In this document: positions 25,140-33,943 of the stretch, one piece after another
How positions within the stretch are numbered: position 1 is the first letter of the stretch
Layout of the letters: every line of letters starts with the position of its first letter
Notes under the pieces: model-generated
What the model saw: the letters and a program-made list of their open reading frames with translations, nothing else
What the model was told of the DNA's origin: nothing
The model's database searches: none
Translations under genes and position numbers: made by a program
Assembly: GCF_031845305.1 (NCBI RefSeq)
Contig: NZ_JAVREH010000009.1
Span: 62,001-126,000, forward strand
From: Jatrophihabitans_A lederbergiae
Lineage (GTDB): Bacteria > Actinomycetota > Actinomycetes > Mycobacteriales > Jatrophihabitantaceae
Length of the DNA: 64,000 bases
Direction of reading: 5' to 3'

Positions 25140-26825
25140 TCAGCCGAGCTTTGCGCCGTGGAAAAGCACGTAGCCGTTGAGCGTGGTCTTCACGCCCGAC
25201 AACTTCTTCGACATGGTGAACGCGAAGGTGACGTCGTACAGCGGCAGGAAGACCCCGTCCTGCATGAGCTTGGTGCCGATGTCGGTATACATCGCGTTAC
25301 GGGCAGTGTCATCAGCCGTGGCGTTGGCCTTGGCGATCTCGGCGTCGATGGCCTTGTTGGTGTAATGGGACCAGTTGAAGCCGGTCTTGATCGCGTTGGA
25401 GTTGACCCAGATGTTGAGCAGGTAGGGGTCCATGCCGAAGTAGCCGAACGAACCGAGGTTGTGCACGCCGTTGTTGAAAGATCCCTGTGCGGTGGCGAAG
25501 GGTTGCACCGACGTGTTCGCGGCAAAGCCGACCTTGGCCAGTTGGGAGACAACGAATTGGGTCGGCAGCTCCATTCCCGCGCCGCTGTAGAGCAGGATCT
25601 CCAGCTGCAGCTTCTTACCGTTCTTGCTGCGAGTGCCGTCGGATCCCTTGACCCAGCCGGCCGAGTCCAACAGTGCATTCGCCTTGTCCGGGTCATAGGA
25701 GTAGAGCGCTGCGCCGGGCTTGCTGTAGCCGGGAGTGGTCGGGGTGAGCACGCCGTGCGCAGCCGTGCTCGTGCCGAACAGCACGCTTTTCACCAGCGTC
25801 TCCTGATCGACGGCGTAAAGGATCGCCTGCCGGACCTTGGGGTCGTCGGTGGGCTCCTTGGTCACGTTGATCATCAGGCCGATGGGCGTGCCGATCGAAG
25901 GCACGGTCAGCTGGTCGTACTTGGCCTTGGCAACGTTGATGGTGTTGGGCGGCAGGTTCATCGCGACCTGAGTCTGGCCGGACTGCAGGCCGTTGTAGCG
26001 ACCGCTGTCATCGGTGATCACGCGGAAGATGACTGACTCCAGGGCCGGCGGACCGGCCGTCCCGAGATCGGACGGGCCCCACTTGTAGTCGGGATTGCGG
26101 ACGACAGTAAGCCGATCACCTGAGACATACCTGCTGAACTTGAACGGTCCGGTGCCCACGGGGTGATTGCCGAAGCCAACGGCGCCGTACTTGGACAGCG
26201 CCGTGGGCGACGCGATGCCGAAGTTGCCGGCCGCCTGTTGGTGCAGGAAGCTTGCGTTGGGCGAGCTGAACACGATGTTGACCTCGTACGGGCTGACGAT
26301 CTGCGTCTCTTTGTACGGCCCGAGTGCGCCCAGACCGCTCTTCGACTTCGTCGCGGGGTCGACGACGTGGTCAAAGGTGGCCTTCACCGCGGTCGCGTCG
26401 AACTTCGTCCCGTCGTGGAACGTGACGTCCTTGCGCAGCTTGAAATTGAAGACCGTCGCGTCCTTGTTGACGGAGTAACTCGTGGCCAGACCAGGGACGA
26501 ATTTCGCGCCGTTGCTGCCGTCGGGCAACCACCACACCAGCGGATCGAACATCGTGAATGCCATCAGAAGCGTGAGTGCGAGCCCGGTGGCACCGGGATC
26601 GAGGGTGTCCGGCGTCGAGGGGATGCCGACTGTGAGGGTGCTGCTCTTGCTGCCGGTGCTGCCGCCGGCGCCCTTGCCACCACCACAGGCGGCGAGCAAG
26701 GTCGCCGCGGCGACGGACGCGCCGACACCCAGGATGCTGCGCCGTGAGATGCCTTGTGGCACTTCGGCTCCGGTGGTGTCGGGCATGAGCACAAAGCTCG
26801 GCAGCTGCGCTGGGACGTCGTTCAT
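25140..26825 (-). CDS. Substrate-binding lipoprotein (SBP_bac_5), operon 2
   Basis: A 561-residue binding protein exported by the Tat route: the twin-arginine motif SRRSILG is near residue 28 and the lipobox LAAC near residue 46. Family-5 motifs are DVTFHDGTKFDATAVKATFDH and RQAILYAVDQETLVK. ATG 26825 has GGAGGAA upstream. It leads the operon binding protein - DppB - DppC - DppDF - acetamidase - GntR. Ligand class is inferred as peptide-like or amide-like from the amidase downstream and the peptidase-like gene diverging upstream. Confidence 0.9.
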   Translation of the reverse strand: MNDVPAQLPSFVLMPDTTGAEVPQGISRRSILGVGASVAAATLLAACGGGKGAGGSTGSKSSTLTVGIPSTPDTLDPGATGLALTLLMAFTMFDPLVWWLPDGSNGAKFVPGLATSYSVNKDATVFNFKLRKDVTFHDGTKFDATAVKATFDHVVDPATKSKSGLGALGPYKETQIVSPYEVNIVFSSPNASFLHQQAAGNFGIASPTALSKYGAVGFGNHPVGTGPFKFSRYVSGDRLTVVRNPDYKWGPSDLGTAGPPALESVIFRVITDDSGRYNGLQSGQTQVAMNLPPNTINVAKAKYDQLTVPSIGTPIGLMINVTKEPTDDPKVRQAILYAVDQETLVKSVLFGTSTAAHGVLTPTTPGYSKPGAALYSYDPDKANALLDSAGWVKGSDGTRSKNGKKLQLEILLYSGAGMELPTQFVVSQLAKVGFAANTSVQPFATAQGSFNNGVHNLGSFGYFGMDPYLLNIWVNSNAIKTGFNWSHYTNKAIDAEIAKANATADDTARNAMYTDIGTKLMQDGVFLPLYDVTFAFTMSKKLSGVKTTLNGYVLFHGAKLG

Positions 26826-26883
26826 CGGCAGGTTCCTCCGGGTCCGATCGAACGGTGAACCGAACCTGAAATGATCCGGTCTA

Positions 26884-26896
26884 CTGTATACACGAG
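26884..26896. promoter_or_regulatory. Candidate GntR operator upstream of binding protein 2
   Basis: CTGTATACACGAG contains the 8-bp palindrome TGTATACA (26885-26892) and fits the FadR/GntR consensus. It lies about 60 bp upstream of the binding-protein start. The rest of the 26826-27143 gap is A+T-richer than its surroundings and shows no gene. Confidence 0.5.
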
Positions 26897-27143
26897 CACG
26901 GTACGGCTCCGTAGGTCACTAATCAACGGCCACTTTCCAGAAGAAAATGTTAGTTACCCACAGGCCCGGACAATTGGGCTTTACGTTATGCGGATGGCAG
27001 ATTGTGCAGCGGGAATAGGGCTAAACGATTCGCCGATGTCCCTGGCGAGGACCTGACGGCGGCCGGTGGTCGTTGCTAGGGTCCTGCTCAGCCGGCGACC
27101 ACGCGAGGTGGCCGCGGACCTACCCCGAGGAGCGCGGAACTCC

Positions 27144-28085
27144 ATGTCCACACAGCAGCTCGACCAGATCCTTCCGGCTGACCGCGAAGGCACCGTCGAC
27201 TTCGACGGGTCCAAGACCTGGTACCGGATCACCGGTGACCTCGACAGCCCGATGGTTCCGCTCGTGGTGGCGCACGGCGGCCCCGGCTGCACCCACGACT
27301 ACCTGTTGCGGCTCACCGCGCTGGCGCGCAGCGGGCGCCCGGTCATCCACTACGACCAGATCGGCAACGGCAGGTCCAGTCACCTGCCGCAGGCGGACCC
27401 GAGTTACTGGACGGCGGACCTGTTCGTCGCAGAACTCGAGAATCTGCTGGCAGGACTGGGAATCGGCGCCGCCTACCACCTGCTGGGCCAGTCCTGGGGC
27501 GGAATGCTGGGTGCCGAATTCGCCGTCCGCCGGCCAGCCGGTCTCCAGCGCCTCATCATCGCCGACTCGCCTGCCTCGATGCCGCTGTGGAGCGTGGCGG
27601 CAGCCGCGCTCCGTGCCGAGTTGCCCACCGAGGTCGATCAGACCCTGCGCGAGCACGAAGAGGCGGGCACCACAGACTCGGCCGAGTACCTGCGGGCGAT
27701 GCAGGTCTTCTATGACCGCCACGTCTGCCGGGTCGTTCCTAATCCGCCCGAGGTCGCCGCCAGCTTCGCGGCGATCGAGGACGATCCGACCGTTTATCAC
27801 ACCATGAACGGCCCCAGTGAGTTCCACGTCGTCGGGTCCCTGAAGTCCTGGACCGTGGTGGATCGACTCCCGCGGATCACCGTGCCGACCCTGATCATCT
27901 CCGGTCGGTACGACGAGGCGACGCCGGTCGCCGTCCAGCCGTTCTTCGACCTGATCCCCGACTCGCGCTGGCGGGTCTTCGCCGAGTCCAGCCACATGCC
28001 GCACGTCGAGGAGACCGAGCGCTACCTCGCCGTCGTCGAGGCGTTCCTGGACGGCGCCGAGCCCGACGGCGAGAACCCGGCCTGA
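27144..28085 (+). CDS. Proline iminopeptidase-family alpha/beta hydrolase
   Basis: A 313-residue S33-type hydrolase. HGGPG (residues 44-48) is the oxyanion motif typical of proline iminopeptidases, and GQSWGG holds the nucleophile Ser117. SGRYDEATP gives the acid and ESSHMPH the histidine. A cap domain lies between about 140 and 220. ATG 27144 has GAGGAG upstream; the longer in-frame extension lies in the promoter region. It diverges from the peptide ABC operon, which suits release of N-terminal residues from imported peptides. Some relatives are amino-acid amidases, which would also suit the neighbouring acetamidase. Confidence 0.85.
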   Translation: MSTQQLDQILPADREGTVDFDGSKTWYRITGDLDSPMVPLVVAHGGPGCTHDYLLRLTALARSGRPVIHYDQIGNGRSSHLPQADPSYWTADLFVAELENLLAGLGIGAAYHLLGQSWGGMLGAEFAVRRPAGLQRLIIADSPASMPLWSVAAAALRAELPTEVDQTLREHEEAGTTDSAEYLRAMQVFYDRHVCRVVPNPPEVAASFAAIEDDPTVYHTMNGPSEFHVVGSLKSWTVVDRLPRITVPTLIISGRYDEATPVAVQPFFDLIPDSRWRVFAESSHMPHVEETERYLAVVEAFLDGAEPDGENPA

Positions 28086-28148
28086 TCCCGGCATGCGATA
28101 ACCACCGGTGACCACCGGTGGCCTCCGGTCGGCTGCCACACTGGGGCC

Positions 28149-29231
28149 ATGAGCGGACCCAGTTCCATCGCGGTGGTCGGTACCGGTTGGCGCGCCGAGT
28201 TCTTCCTTCGGCTCGCGGCGATGCTTCCGGAGCAGTTCACGCTGGTCGGGGCGACCGCCCGCCGCGCGGAGGTGGCCGAGCGGGTTCGCCGTACCTGGGG
28301 AATCGCCACCTACTCATCGCCGGCTGAGCTGGTCGCCGGGCAGCATCCGGATCTGGTGGTCAGCAGCGTGCCGTGGGCGGCCAACCCCGAGGTGATCACC
28401 GCGCTGGTCGAGGGTGGCACCCGGGTGCTGTGCGAGACACCGCCGGCCCCGGACGCGCCCGCGCTCCGCTCGCTGTGGGACCGGGTCGGCGGCCGTGACG
28501 CGGTGCAGGTGGCCGAGCAGTACCTCCGGCTGCCCGGCCACGCCGCTCGCCGCGAACTGGTGGACCGGGGCGTGATCGGCCAGCCGGGCTCGGTGCACGT
28601 CTCATCGACGCACGGCTATCACGCGGTGTCCCTGATGCGCGGACTGCTCGGTGTCGGATTCGGACCGGCGGAGGTGGCCGGCGTCCGGTTCACCGCGCCG
28701 CTCGTCGACCCGCTGTCCCGCGACGGCTGGACCGACGACGAGGCCCCGAAGCAGGCCGGCACCGTGCTGGCCACGATCGACTTCGGCGACGGCCGGAGCG
28801 GGCTCTACGACTTCACCGACAACCAGTGGCACAACCAGTTGCGGCTGCGGCGGATTCTGATTCGGGGCAGCCTGGGCGAGATCGCCGACGACACCGTGAT
28901 TCGGCTGACGGCGCCGCGTTCCATCGTTCGGTCCTCGCTGGTTCGGTCGCAGTTGGGTTATGACCTCAACCTCGACGGCTACGACACCGAGCACATCAGC
29001 TTCGACGGTGAGGTCGTGTACCGCAATCCCTACGCCGGGCTTCGCCTGATGGACGAGGAGATCGCGATCGCCAGCATGATGAGCGCGACCGCGGCCTGGG
29101 CACGCGACGAGGGCCCCGCGCCGTACCCGCTCGCGCAGGCCTGCCAGGACCACCTCGTCGGGCTGGCCATCGATGAGGCGATCGCCTCCGGACGCACGGT
29201 GCGCACGGAAGTCGAGGCCTGGAGCAGCTGA
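28149..29231 (+). CDS. Gfo/Idh/MocA-family oxidoreductase
   Basis: A 360-residue NAD(P)-dependent oxidoreductase. AVVGTGWRAEFFLR is the Rossmann glycine motif. VLCETPPAP stands where most members have E-K-P, so the catalytic lysine is replaced by threonine. The C-terminal alpha/beta substrate domain runs from about residue 125, with the family histidine position near TDNQWHNQ. It follows the hydrolase by 63 bp and is probably co-transcribed. The substrate is likely a sugar or polyol derivative. The missing lysine means activity should not be assumed. Confidence 0.8.
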   Translation: MSGPSSIAVVGTGWRAEFFLRLAAMLPEQFTLVGATARRAEVAERVRRTWGIATYSSPAELVAGQHPDLVVSSVPWAANPEVITALVEGGTRVLCETPPAPDAPALRSLWDRVGGRDAVQVAEQYLRLPGHAARRELVDRGVIGQPGSVHVSSTHGYHAVSLMRGLLGVGFGPAEVAGVRFTAPLVDPLSRDGWTDDEAPKQAGTVLATIDFGDGRSGLYDFTDNQWHNQLRLRRILIRGSLGEIADDTVIRLTAPRSIVRSSLVRSQLGYDLNLDGYDTEHISFDGEVVYRNPYAGLRLMDEEIAIASMMSATAAWARDEGPAPYPLAQACQDHLVGLAIDEAIASGRTVRTEVEAWSS

Positions 29232-29251
29232 CGGCCGGCGCCGAGCTTGGG

Positions 29252-29533
29252 CTACCGCTGCTCCGTCGCCTCCTCGGCGAGCGCGGACAACCGGCAACGC
29301 GCCAAGCGATCCAGCAATTCTGGCATGGCGGTGGCGGGACTGCCCGCGAGGTCATGCCTGCACTGGTTGACCACCGTGACTATGCGGGACAGGGACAGCG
29401 CCGACTCGTACTCGGAGAAGAGCTGCTCGACCAGGTCGGCGTAGTAGTCGGCGGGGGTGGCGGAAGCGTCGGCGGCTCCGGCGGGAGGACTTGAGCTTCC
29501 GCGGGCGGCTCCGGACTGCGAGCTTGCGGTCAT
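29252..29533 (-). CDS. Small helical actinobacterial protein (three-helix type)
   Basis: A 93-residue protein with a disordered Ser/Ala/Pro N-terminus of about 25 residues. Predicted helices follow at YYADLVEQLFSEYES, LSRIVTVVNQCRHDL and MPELLDRLARCRLSAL. The pattern resembles the small three-helix-bundle proteins common in actinobacteria, which have no assigned function. ATG 29533 has AGGTG 5 bases upstream. It converges on the oxidoreductase with a 20-bp gap. Confidence 0.65.
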   Translation of the reverse strand: MTASSQSGAARGSSSPPAGAADASATPADYYADLVEQLFSEYESALSLSRIVTVVNQCRHDLAGSPATAMPELLDRLARCRLSALAEEATEQR

Positions 29534-29625
29534 GACGGCACCTCGATGTCACATAATGTCCACGCGCCGTAGCCGGTACACCCGGCATCGTGCATGGCGC
29601 TGAGGTTACGCCCGCTCCCCCTTGA

Positions 29626-29925
29626 TCGCTATGGCCTTTCTTACCCATTCAGCGGCCCGGCACGCACCAGTCCGATCAGCAGCCGGATGGTGGGGGATTA
29701 CCTGTCACCGGGCAGTACGCCGACTCCTCGGAGCCGGCCTACCTGACCGAGCGGGTCGGCACGGCCGGGCTGAGCGGTCGCGGCATCGGCTACAGCGAGC
29801 TGGACGTGTTCGCGCTGCGCGAGGCGGTCATCGACGTCCGCGAACGCAGCAGCAGCAGCCGAGGGCAGCACCGCGGCGGCATCCGTGCATCCAATGACTA
29901 CGGCCCGCTCGGGTCCCGGAGCTAG
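29626..29925 (+). pseudogene. Start-less open stretch, possible decayed coding sequence
   Basis: A 300-base plus-strand frame is open but has no plausible start codon. Its second half has coding-like composition (PAYLTERVGTAGLSGRGIGY, SELDVFALREAVIDVRER) and ends at TAG just inside the next ORF in another frame. It could be the 3' remnant of a truncated gene, or the frameshifted upstream part of the ORF that follows. I do not recognise the family. Confidence 0.3.
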
Positions 29926-30313
29926 CCACATCGTCAAGACCTACGCGAACACCTCGAACGACTGGTATCAGAACGTCGTTCGCACGGGAACCAGCAGCTT
30001 TGGGTGGACGCACATCCAGATTGGGGGAAGTACCCGTAATACGGCGAATCACCCGACCGACTCAGTGGCGCAGTTGTACTGGCAACGGGCCATGGACAAT
30101 TGGGTGAACGGAGTCGGCGGTTCGATCCCGTTCGCCAACGGCCGACTCGCGACGTACCAATTTACCGGTACAGGAGGGATAGCCCGCACCATGTGCGTGC
30201 TGCTCGACGACAACGATTACACCTACAGCGGGACCAATTACGGTCCGAAAGGAATCATCACCGCCTACTACGTGGCAGGCCACGTAGGCCCCACAGGCTG
30301 CGCCCGCGACTAA
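29894..30313 (+). CDS. Toxin-domain-like small ORF (unrecognised)
   Basis: A 139-residue ORF, lower in G+C than its surroundings. ASHIVKTYANTSNDWYQNVV, then a WTHIQIGGSTRNTANHPT segment and strands ending in KGIITAYYVAG, give a compact alpha-then-beta layout. An early histidine and a late Thr-Ala-Tyr strand recall the C-terminal RNase-type (BECR-fold) domains of polymorphic toxins; this is pattern resemblance, not an identification. No ribosome binding site is visible at ATG 29894 or at the upstream GTG 29885. It may be a detached C-terminal domain. A 69-residue ORF follows 9 bp later. Confidence 0.45.
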   Translation: MTTARSGPGASHIVKTYANTSNDWYQNVVRTGTSSFGWTHIQIGGSTRNTANHPTDSVAQLYWQRAMDNWVNGVGGSIPFANGRLATYQFTGTGGIARTMCVLLDDNDYTYSGTNYGPKGIITAYYVAGHVGPTGCARD

Positions 30314-30322
30314 CCTACTAGC

Positions 30323-30532
30323 ATGCACACCGCAGCACAGCCGCTCAGGATCGGTACGCGAGTGCGCGTAAAGGGACCGACCGACCACCCCGAGGATCCC
30401 GTCGGCACCGTCGTCATGCTCCTCAATGACAGCCCTCATAACCAAACGCAGGGTGGCGTCGTAGTTCGCTTTCCCACCGCTGGCACAGAAGTCCACGCGC
30501 GCTCCGAGCTGGAAGAAATGCCTGCCACCTGA
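30323..30532 (+). CDS. Small basic protein, possible partner of the preceding ORF
   Basis: A 69-residue ORF with alternating strand-like segments (GTRVRVKGP, GTVVMLLND, GGVVVRFPT) and no membrane segment, suggesting a small beta-barrel such as an SH3-like fold. It starts 9 bp after the toxin-like ORF, the spacing expected of a toxin-immunity pair, but no family supports that role. Codon use is less G+C-biased than in the main operons. Confidence 0.4.
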   Translation: MHTAAQPLRIGTRVRVKGPTDHPEDPVGTVVMLLNDSPHNQTQGGVVVRFPTAGTEVHARSELEEMPAT

Positions 30533-30740
30533 GCCAAACCGTCGTGGTGCCGGCAAGTACTCGCTGCTGCACCTCCCAGCCGAGGCATGTGACATCAGAG
30601 GCGCGCCTCGAGCGGCGGCCCTACCTGAATCTCGGACCGCGGGTGTGGCCTTGTACGGACGGGCCTTCCGCGGCTTACTCGCGAACGACATCGCCGCGAG
30701 GCCGGCGCACTGCGCGGCTGCGGCGGTGTCACTACCGCTG

Positions 30741-30926
30741 CTACGGGCACGGGCGCGACACTGCGCTACGGGCGATACCGGTCCGGCTCATCGCCTCGGT
30801 GCACACGCCGGCCCATTCCTCGTCCGATAGCGGGCGCTCCTCAGGGGCGTTGCGGAACACCAAGTGATAGACGAACTCGGCCGGCGCCCGGTCGCACGCG
30901 CGGACCGGCTGCTCCAACAGTCGCAC
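30741..30926 (-). pseudogene. Relaxase/mobilisation nuclease fragment
   Basis: About 45 residues (EFVYHLVFRNAPEERPLSDE then EWAGVCTEAMSRTGIA) closely match the conserved segment preceding the histidine motif of actinobacterial plasmid relaxases, where the usual text is YHLxLRxAPxDRxLSDxEWA...MxRTGIA. The match stops at both sides: upstream meets a stop within 13 codons, and downstream the frame ends at TAG before the catalytic H-x-H could appear. It is a remnant with no mobilisation activity. The rest of 30533-31140 shows no convincing gene. Confidence 0.55.
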
Positions 30927-31140
30927 CAGCGGCCGGCCGCAGGACCGCGGAGTCGGCTACACTCCGGTTACGAACATGGGTCCGTACGACGGCACAGCGC
31001 GACACACCGCAACCACCGGTACCGACGCGTTCAGATGTTGTACGTGACCATGGCTGAACCCGCAGCCCAGTGTCGCTGACGCAGTGCGGCAGCGCTTTCC
31101 TGGGATGCCGGTTCGTCGGCGCCCATTATGTGGAGCTGTA

Positions 31141-32487
31141 ATGCACAACGCTGGCTTGGCCGGTCCTTTTCCGTTGCCCCCGATCGGTAGCACCGTGGTG
31201 GCAGGTTTCGAGAGCACCTATCTGCCTGGTTACGGCACGGATCTCGTCGAGGTGACAGGCCATTCGCGGAGCTGGCAGGCAGACCTCGACGACCTGCTCT
31301 CAGCGGGTGTCCGGCACCTGCGCTACCCGCTCCGGTGGCCGACGATCCAACCGGAGCGCGGACGCTTCGACTGGTCGGAGACGGACCGGGTCCTCGGGCA
31401 CCTGCGTGCGGCCGAGGCTGTGCCCATCATCGATCTCGTCCACCACACCAGCTATCCGGACTGGCTGAGTGACGGCTTCCGCGGCGCCGACTTCGGGCCG
31501 GCTCTTGTCGACTTTGCCGAGGCGGTGGCGAACAGGTATCCCTGGCTGCCGGCGTACACGCTGTTCAACGAGCCGTTCGCGACGCTGTTCCTCGCCGGGC
31601 ACCAGGCGCTGTGGCCGCCGTATGACCGGGGCATGCGCGGGCTCGTGCGGCTGGCCAGCTCGGTGCTGCCCGCGATCAGCAGGGCCGCCGAGTGCTGGGC
31701 GGAGCTGCTGCCGCAGGCCCGCCACGTCTGGGTGGATACCGCGGAACACCACGCCGGCTCACCGGCATCGGCGGAGTACGTGGCCCTGGCCAACGACAGG
31801 CGCCACCTCTTTCTCGACCTGATGCTGGGGCACGACCTCGATCCGTCCCGCCCGTTCCTGGCCGAGTTCCTCCGGGCCGGTGGTGGCCCGCTGACGGAGC
31901 TGACACCGCTGCGGGTGGACGTGCTCGGCCTGGACTACTACTGCCACTCCGAGTGGTACTACGACGAGACCGGGGCACGCGCCCCCTCGCCGCACCCGGT
32001 CGGCTTCGCCGCCGTCGCCCAGCACTACGCCGACCGGTACGGGCTGCCGATGATGCTGACCGAGACGAACCTCCGCGGCCAGCCGTCCGATCAGGTCTCG
32101 TGGCTGCGCTACGTCCTGGAACAGTACGAGCTCGCCCTCGACCGGGGCATTGCGCTGCACGGCTTCTGCTGGTTTCCCCAGGTGGATTCCTCCGACTGGG
32201 ACTCGCTGCTCGCACGCACCGCCGGACGGGTCGATCCGGTCGGGGTGTACGCCATCGACCCGGCAACCCTGGCTCGGCGGCGGACGGTTTTCACCGATGC
32301 CTGGGAGAAGGTCGCCGCCGGGGCGACGGCGGCCGACCTGCCCGCGTATCGCTTCCAACCCCCGTGCGACGCGCTGCTGAGCGGCGTCGTCGCCCAACTG
32401 GAGCACTGGCCGTGGCAGGACCCACCCGAGGACTCCGCCACCGCCGCCATTTCGGTTCCGTCGTCGTTGACCAGGAGGTCGTCATGA
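31141..32487 (+). CDS. Glycoside hydrolase family 1-like protein
   Basis: A 448-residue TIM-barrel protein. FESTYLPGYG opens the barrel, TLFNEPFA carries the acid/base Glu of a GH1-type NEP motif, and MMLTETNLRG holds a candidate nucleophile Glu. ATG 31141 has GGAG 6 bases upstream. Its stop overlaps the start of a glycosyltransferase (ATGA), and two further genes follow with overlaps. That context suggests a role in making or trimming a galactofuranose-containing glycan, rather than sugar catabolism. Confidence 0.75.
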   Translation: MHNAGLAGPFPLPPIGSTVVAGFESTYLPGYGTDLVEVTGHSRSWQADLDDLLSAGVRHLRYPLRWPTIQPERGRFDWSETDRVLGHLRAAEAVPIIDLVHHTSYPDWLSDGFRGADFGPALVDFAEAVANRYPWLPAYTLFNEPFATLFLAGHQALWPPYDRGMRGLVRLASSVLPAISRAAECWAELLPQARHVWVDTAEHHAGSPASAEYVALANDRRHLFLDLMLGHDLDPSRPFLAEFLRAGGGPLTELTPLRVDVLGLDYYCHSEWYYDETGARAPSPHPVGFAAVAQHYADRYGLPMMLTETNLRGQPSDQVSWLRYVLEQYELALDRGIALHGFCWFPQVDSSDWDSLLARTAGRVDPVGVYAIDPATLARRRTVFTDAWEKVAAGATAADLPAYRFQPPCDALLSGVVAQLEHWPWQDPPEDSATAAISVPSSLTRRSS

Positions 32488-33647
32488 ATACGCAGTCCCA
32501 GCCGGATCTGGTAGTGCTGTCACATCTGCGCTGGCCGTGGGTCTGGCAGCGCCCGCAGCACCTCGTCTCGCGGTTCGCCGAGCAGCGTAGGGAGTCCGGC
32601 GCCCAGACCTGGTTCGTCGAGGAACCCCTCGCCGGTGATGTCGAGCAGGCATCCATCCGCTCGGAGCGGACCGACGGGATCACCCGCGTGTGGTTGGAGG
32701 TCCCGGGGGTCAACGATCCCACCGGCTCCATCAGTTTCACCGATCCGCGGGCGTCGACCTACGGCACTCTGCTGTCGGAGTTGCTTGCCGAGCAGGGATG
32801 CGCCCCGGCCCCGGACCTCTGGCTGTACACGCCGATGGCGTACGACATCGCGCGGCAGCTGCCGGGCGGTCGCCTGGTCTACGACGTGATGGACGACCTG
32901 TCCGCCTTCCGGTACGCGCCGGAGGGGCTCCGGCTGCGCCAGCGTCGACTGCTGAGCGCCGCCGACATCGTGTTCACCGGTGGACGGTCGCTGCACCGGT
33001 CGATGCTCAACCAGCGCCGCGACGGCGTGCACCTGTTTCCCAGCGGCGTCGAGAGCACCCACTATGCGATCTCCCGTGGGCTGCGCGCATCCCGTACGCG
33101 TAAGGTCGCGGGCTACGTCGGAGTCATCGACGAGCGGCTCGACCTCGCCATTCTCGAGGCGATGGCCGCGGCACTGCCGGACTGGTCCGTGCAGATCGTC
33201 GGCCCCTTGGCCAAGATCGACGAGGCCGCGCTGCCGCAAGCCGACAACATCCACTACGCCGGCCAGGTTCCCTACGACAGCCTGCCGCGGGTGATGGCCG
33301 GCTTCGACGTCGGGCTGATGCCCTTTGCTCTGAACGAGGCGACCCGCGCGATCAGCCCGACCAAGACGCTGGAGTACCTCGCGGCAGGCCTGCCGGTGGT
33401 CTCCACCCGGATCGCCGACGTCGTCGCCGACTATGCCGACATCGTGCACTTCGCCGACAACGGCGCGGAGTTCGCGGAGGCCTGCCGCGAGGTGGTGACC
33501 CACCGGCTGTCCGAGCGCGACCATCGGCTGCGACCGATCCAGGCGCGCCAGGAGTGGGACTACATCGCCGGCTCGATGGCTGACCTGCTGGACGAGCACG
33601 GGCACACAGCGGACTACAGCTCCGATGACGAGGGAGTATCGGCGTGA
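32484..33647 (+). CDS. GT4-type glycosyltransferase
   Basis: A 387-residue cytosolic GT-B glycosyltransferase. The N-terminus SHLRWPWVWQRPQHLVSR is characteristic of a group linked to exopolysaccharide loci. The C-terminal donor site includes IQIVGPLAKI-like spacing, GFDVGLMPF and the acidic KTLEYLAAGLPVV segment. AGGAG lies upstream of ATG 32484. It is coupled to the GH1-like gene before and to the small protein after it. Donor and acceptor are unknown; the nearby mutase suggests UDP-galactofuranose is relevant. Confidence 0.8.
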   Translation: MNTQSQPDLVVLSHLRWPWVWQRPQHLVSRFAEQRRESGAQTWFVEEPLAGDVEQASIRSERTDGITRVWLEVPGVNDPTGSISFTDPRASTYGTLLSELLAEQGCAPAPDLWLYTPMAYDIARQLPGGRLVYDVMDDLSAFRYAPEGLRLRQRRLLSAADIVFTGGRSLHRSMLNQRRDGVHLFPSGVESTHYAISRGLRASRTRKVAGYVGVIDERLDLAILEAMAAALPDWSVQIVGPLAKIDEAALPQADNIHYAGQVPYDSLPRVMAGFDVGLMPFALNEATRAISPTKTLEYLAAGLPVVSTRIADVVADYADIVHFADNGAEFAEACREVVTHRLSERDHRLRPIQARQEWDYIAGSMADLLDEHGHTADYSSDDEGVSA

Positions 33648-33943
33648 GCGCATCCCCCACCGTTCTGACGAGCGAGCTCGAATCTGCCCACCTGCAAGGG
33701 GTGATCGCAGCCGGCCACGGAATGCAGGATGCCGCCCTGGGGGCGCTGCGGCTGACCGGGCACGGTGTGCCGATCCTTGCCGAGGCTGCCGTCTCGTCCG
33801 CGACGCCGTTCCTGCGGGCGCCACTGCTCAGCAGGATCTTCAATGCCCTGCGTATACACCCGATCACCGGCGACGTGGACGGCCGCTGCCCCACCTGCGC
33901 GGTGCCCGCCCCCTGCGAGACCGCCCAGGAGCTGAACCCGTGA
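33644..33943 (+). CDS. Conserved-looking small protein with a CxxC motif
   Basis: A 99-residue protein starting at GTG 33644, which overlaps the glycosyltransferase stop; its own stop overlaps the mutase start (GTGA). It has a Val/Ala-rich helical body and a C-terminal GRCPTCAVPAPC cysteine cluster that could bind a metal. The double overlap shows it is a real operon member. Function unknown. Confidence 0.65.
   Translation: MSASPTVLTSELESAHLQGVIAAGHGMQDAALGALRLTGHGVPILAEAAVSSATPFLRAPLLSRIFNALRIHPITGDVDGRCPTCAVPAPCETAQELNP

Noticed and set aside
30062..30691. 209-residue minus-strand frame across the 69-residue ORF region
   Set aside because: Only its first 20 codons look coding-like; the rest is antisense-type composition, so it was treated as part of the relic zone and not as a gene.
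32520..33824. 434-residue minus-strand frame opposite the GT4 gene
   Set aside because: Antisense artefact; the GT4 gene has conserved motifs and operon overlaps.
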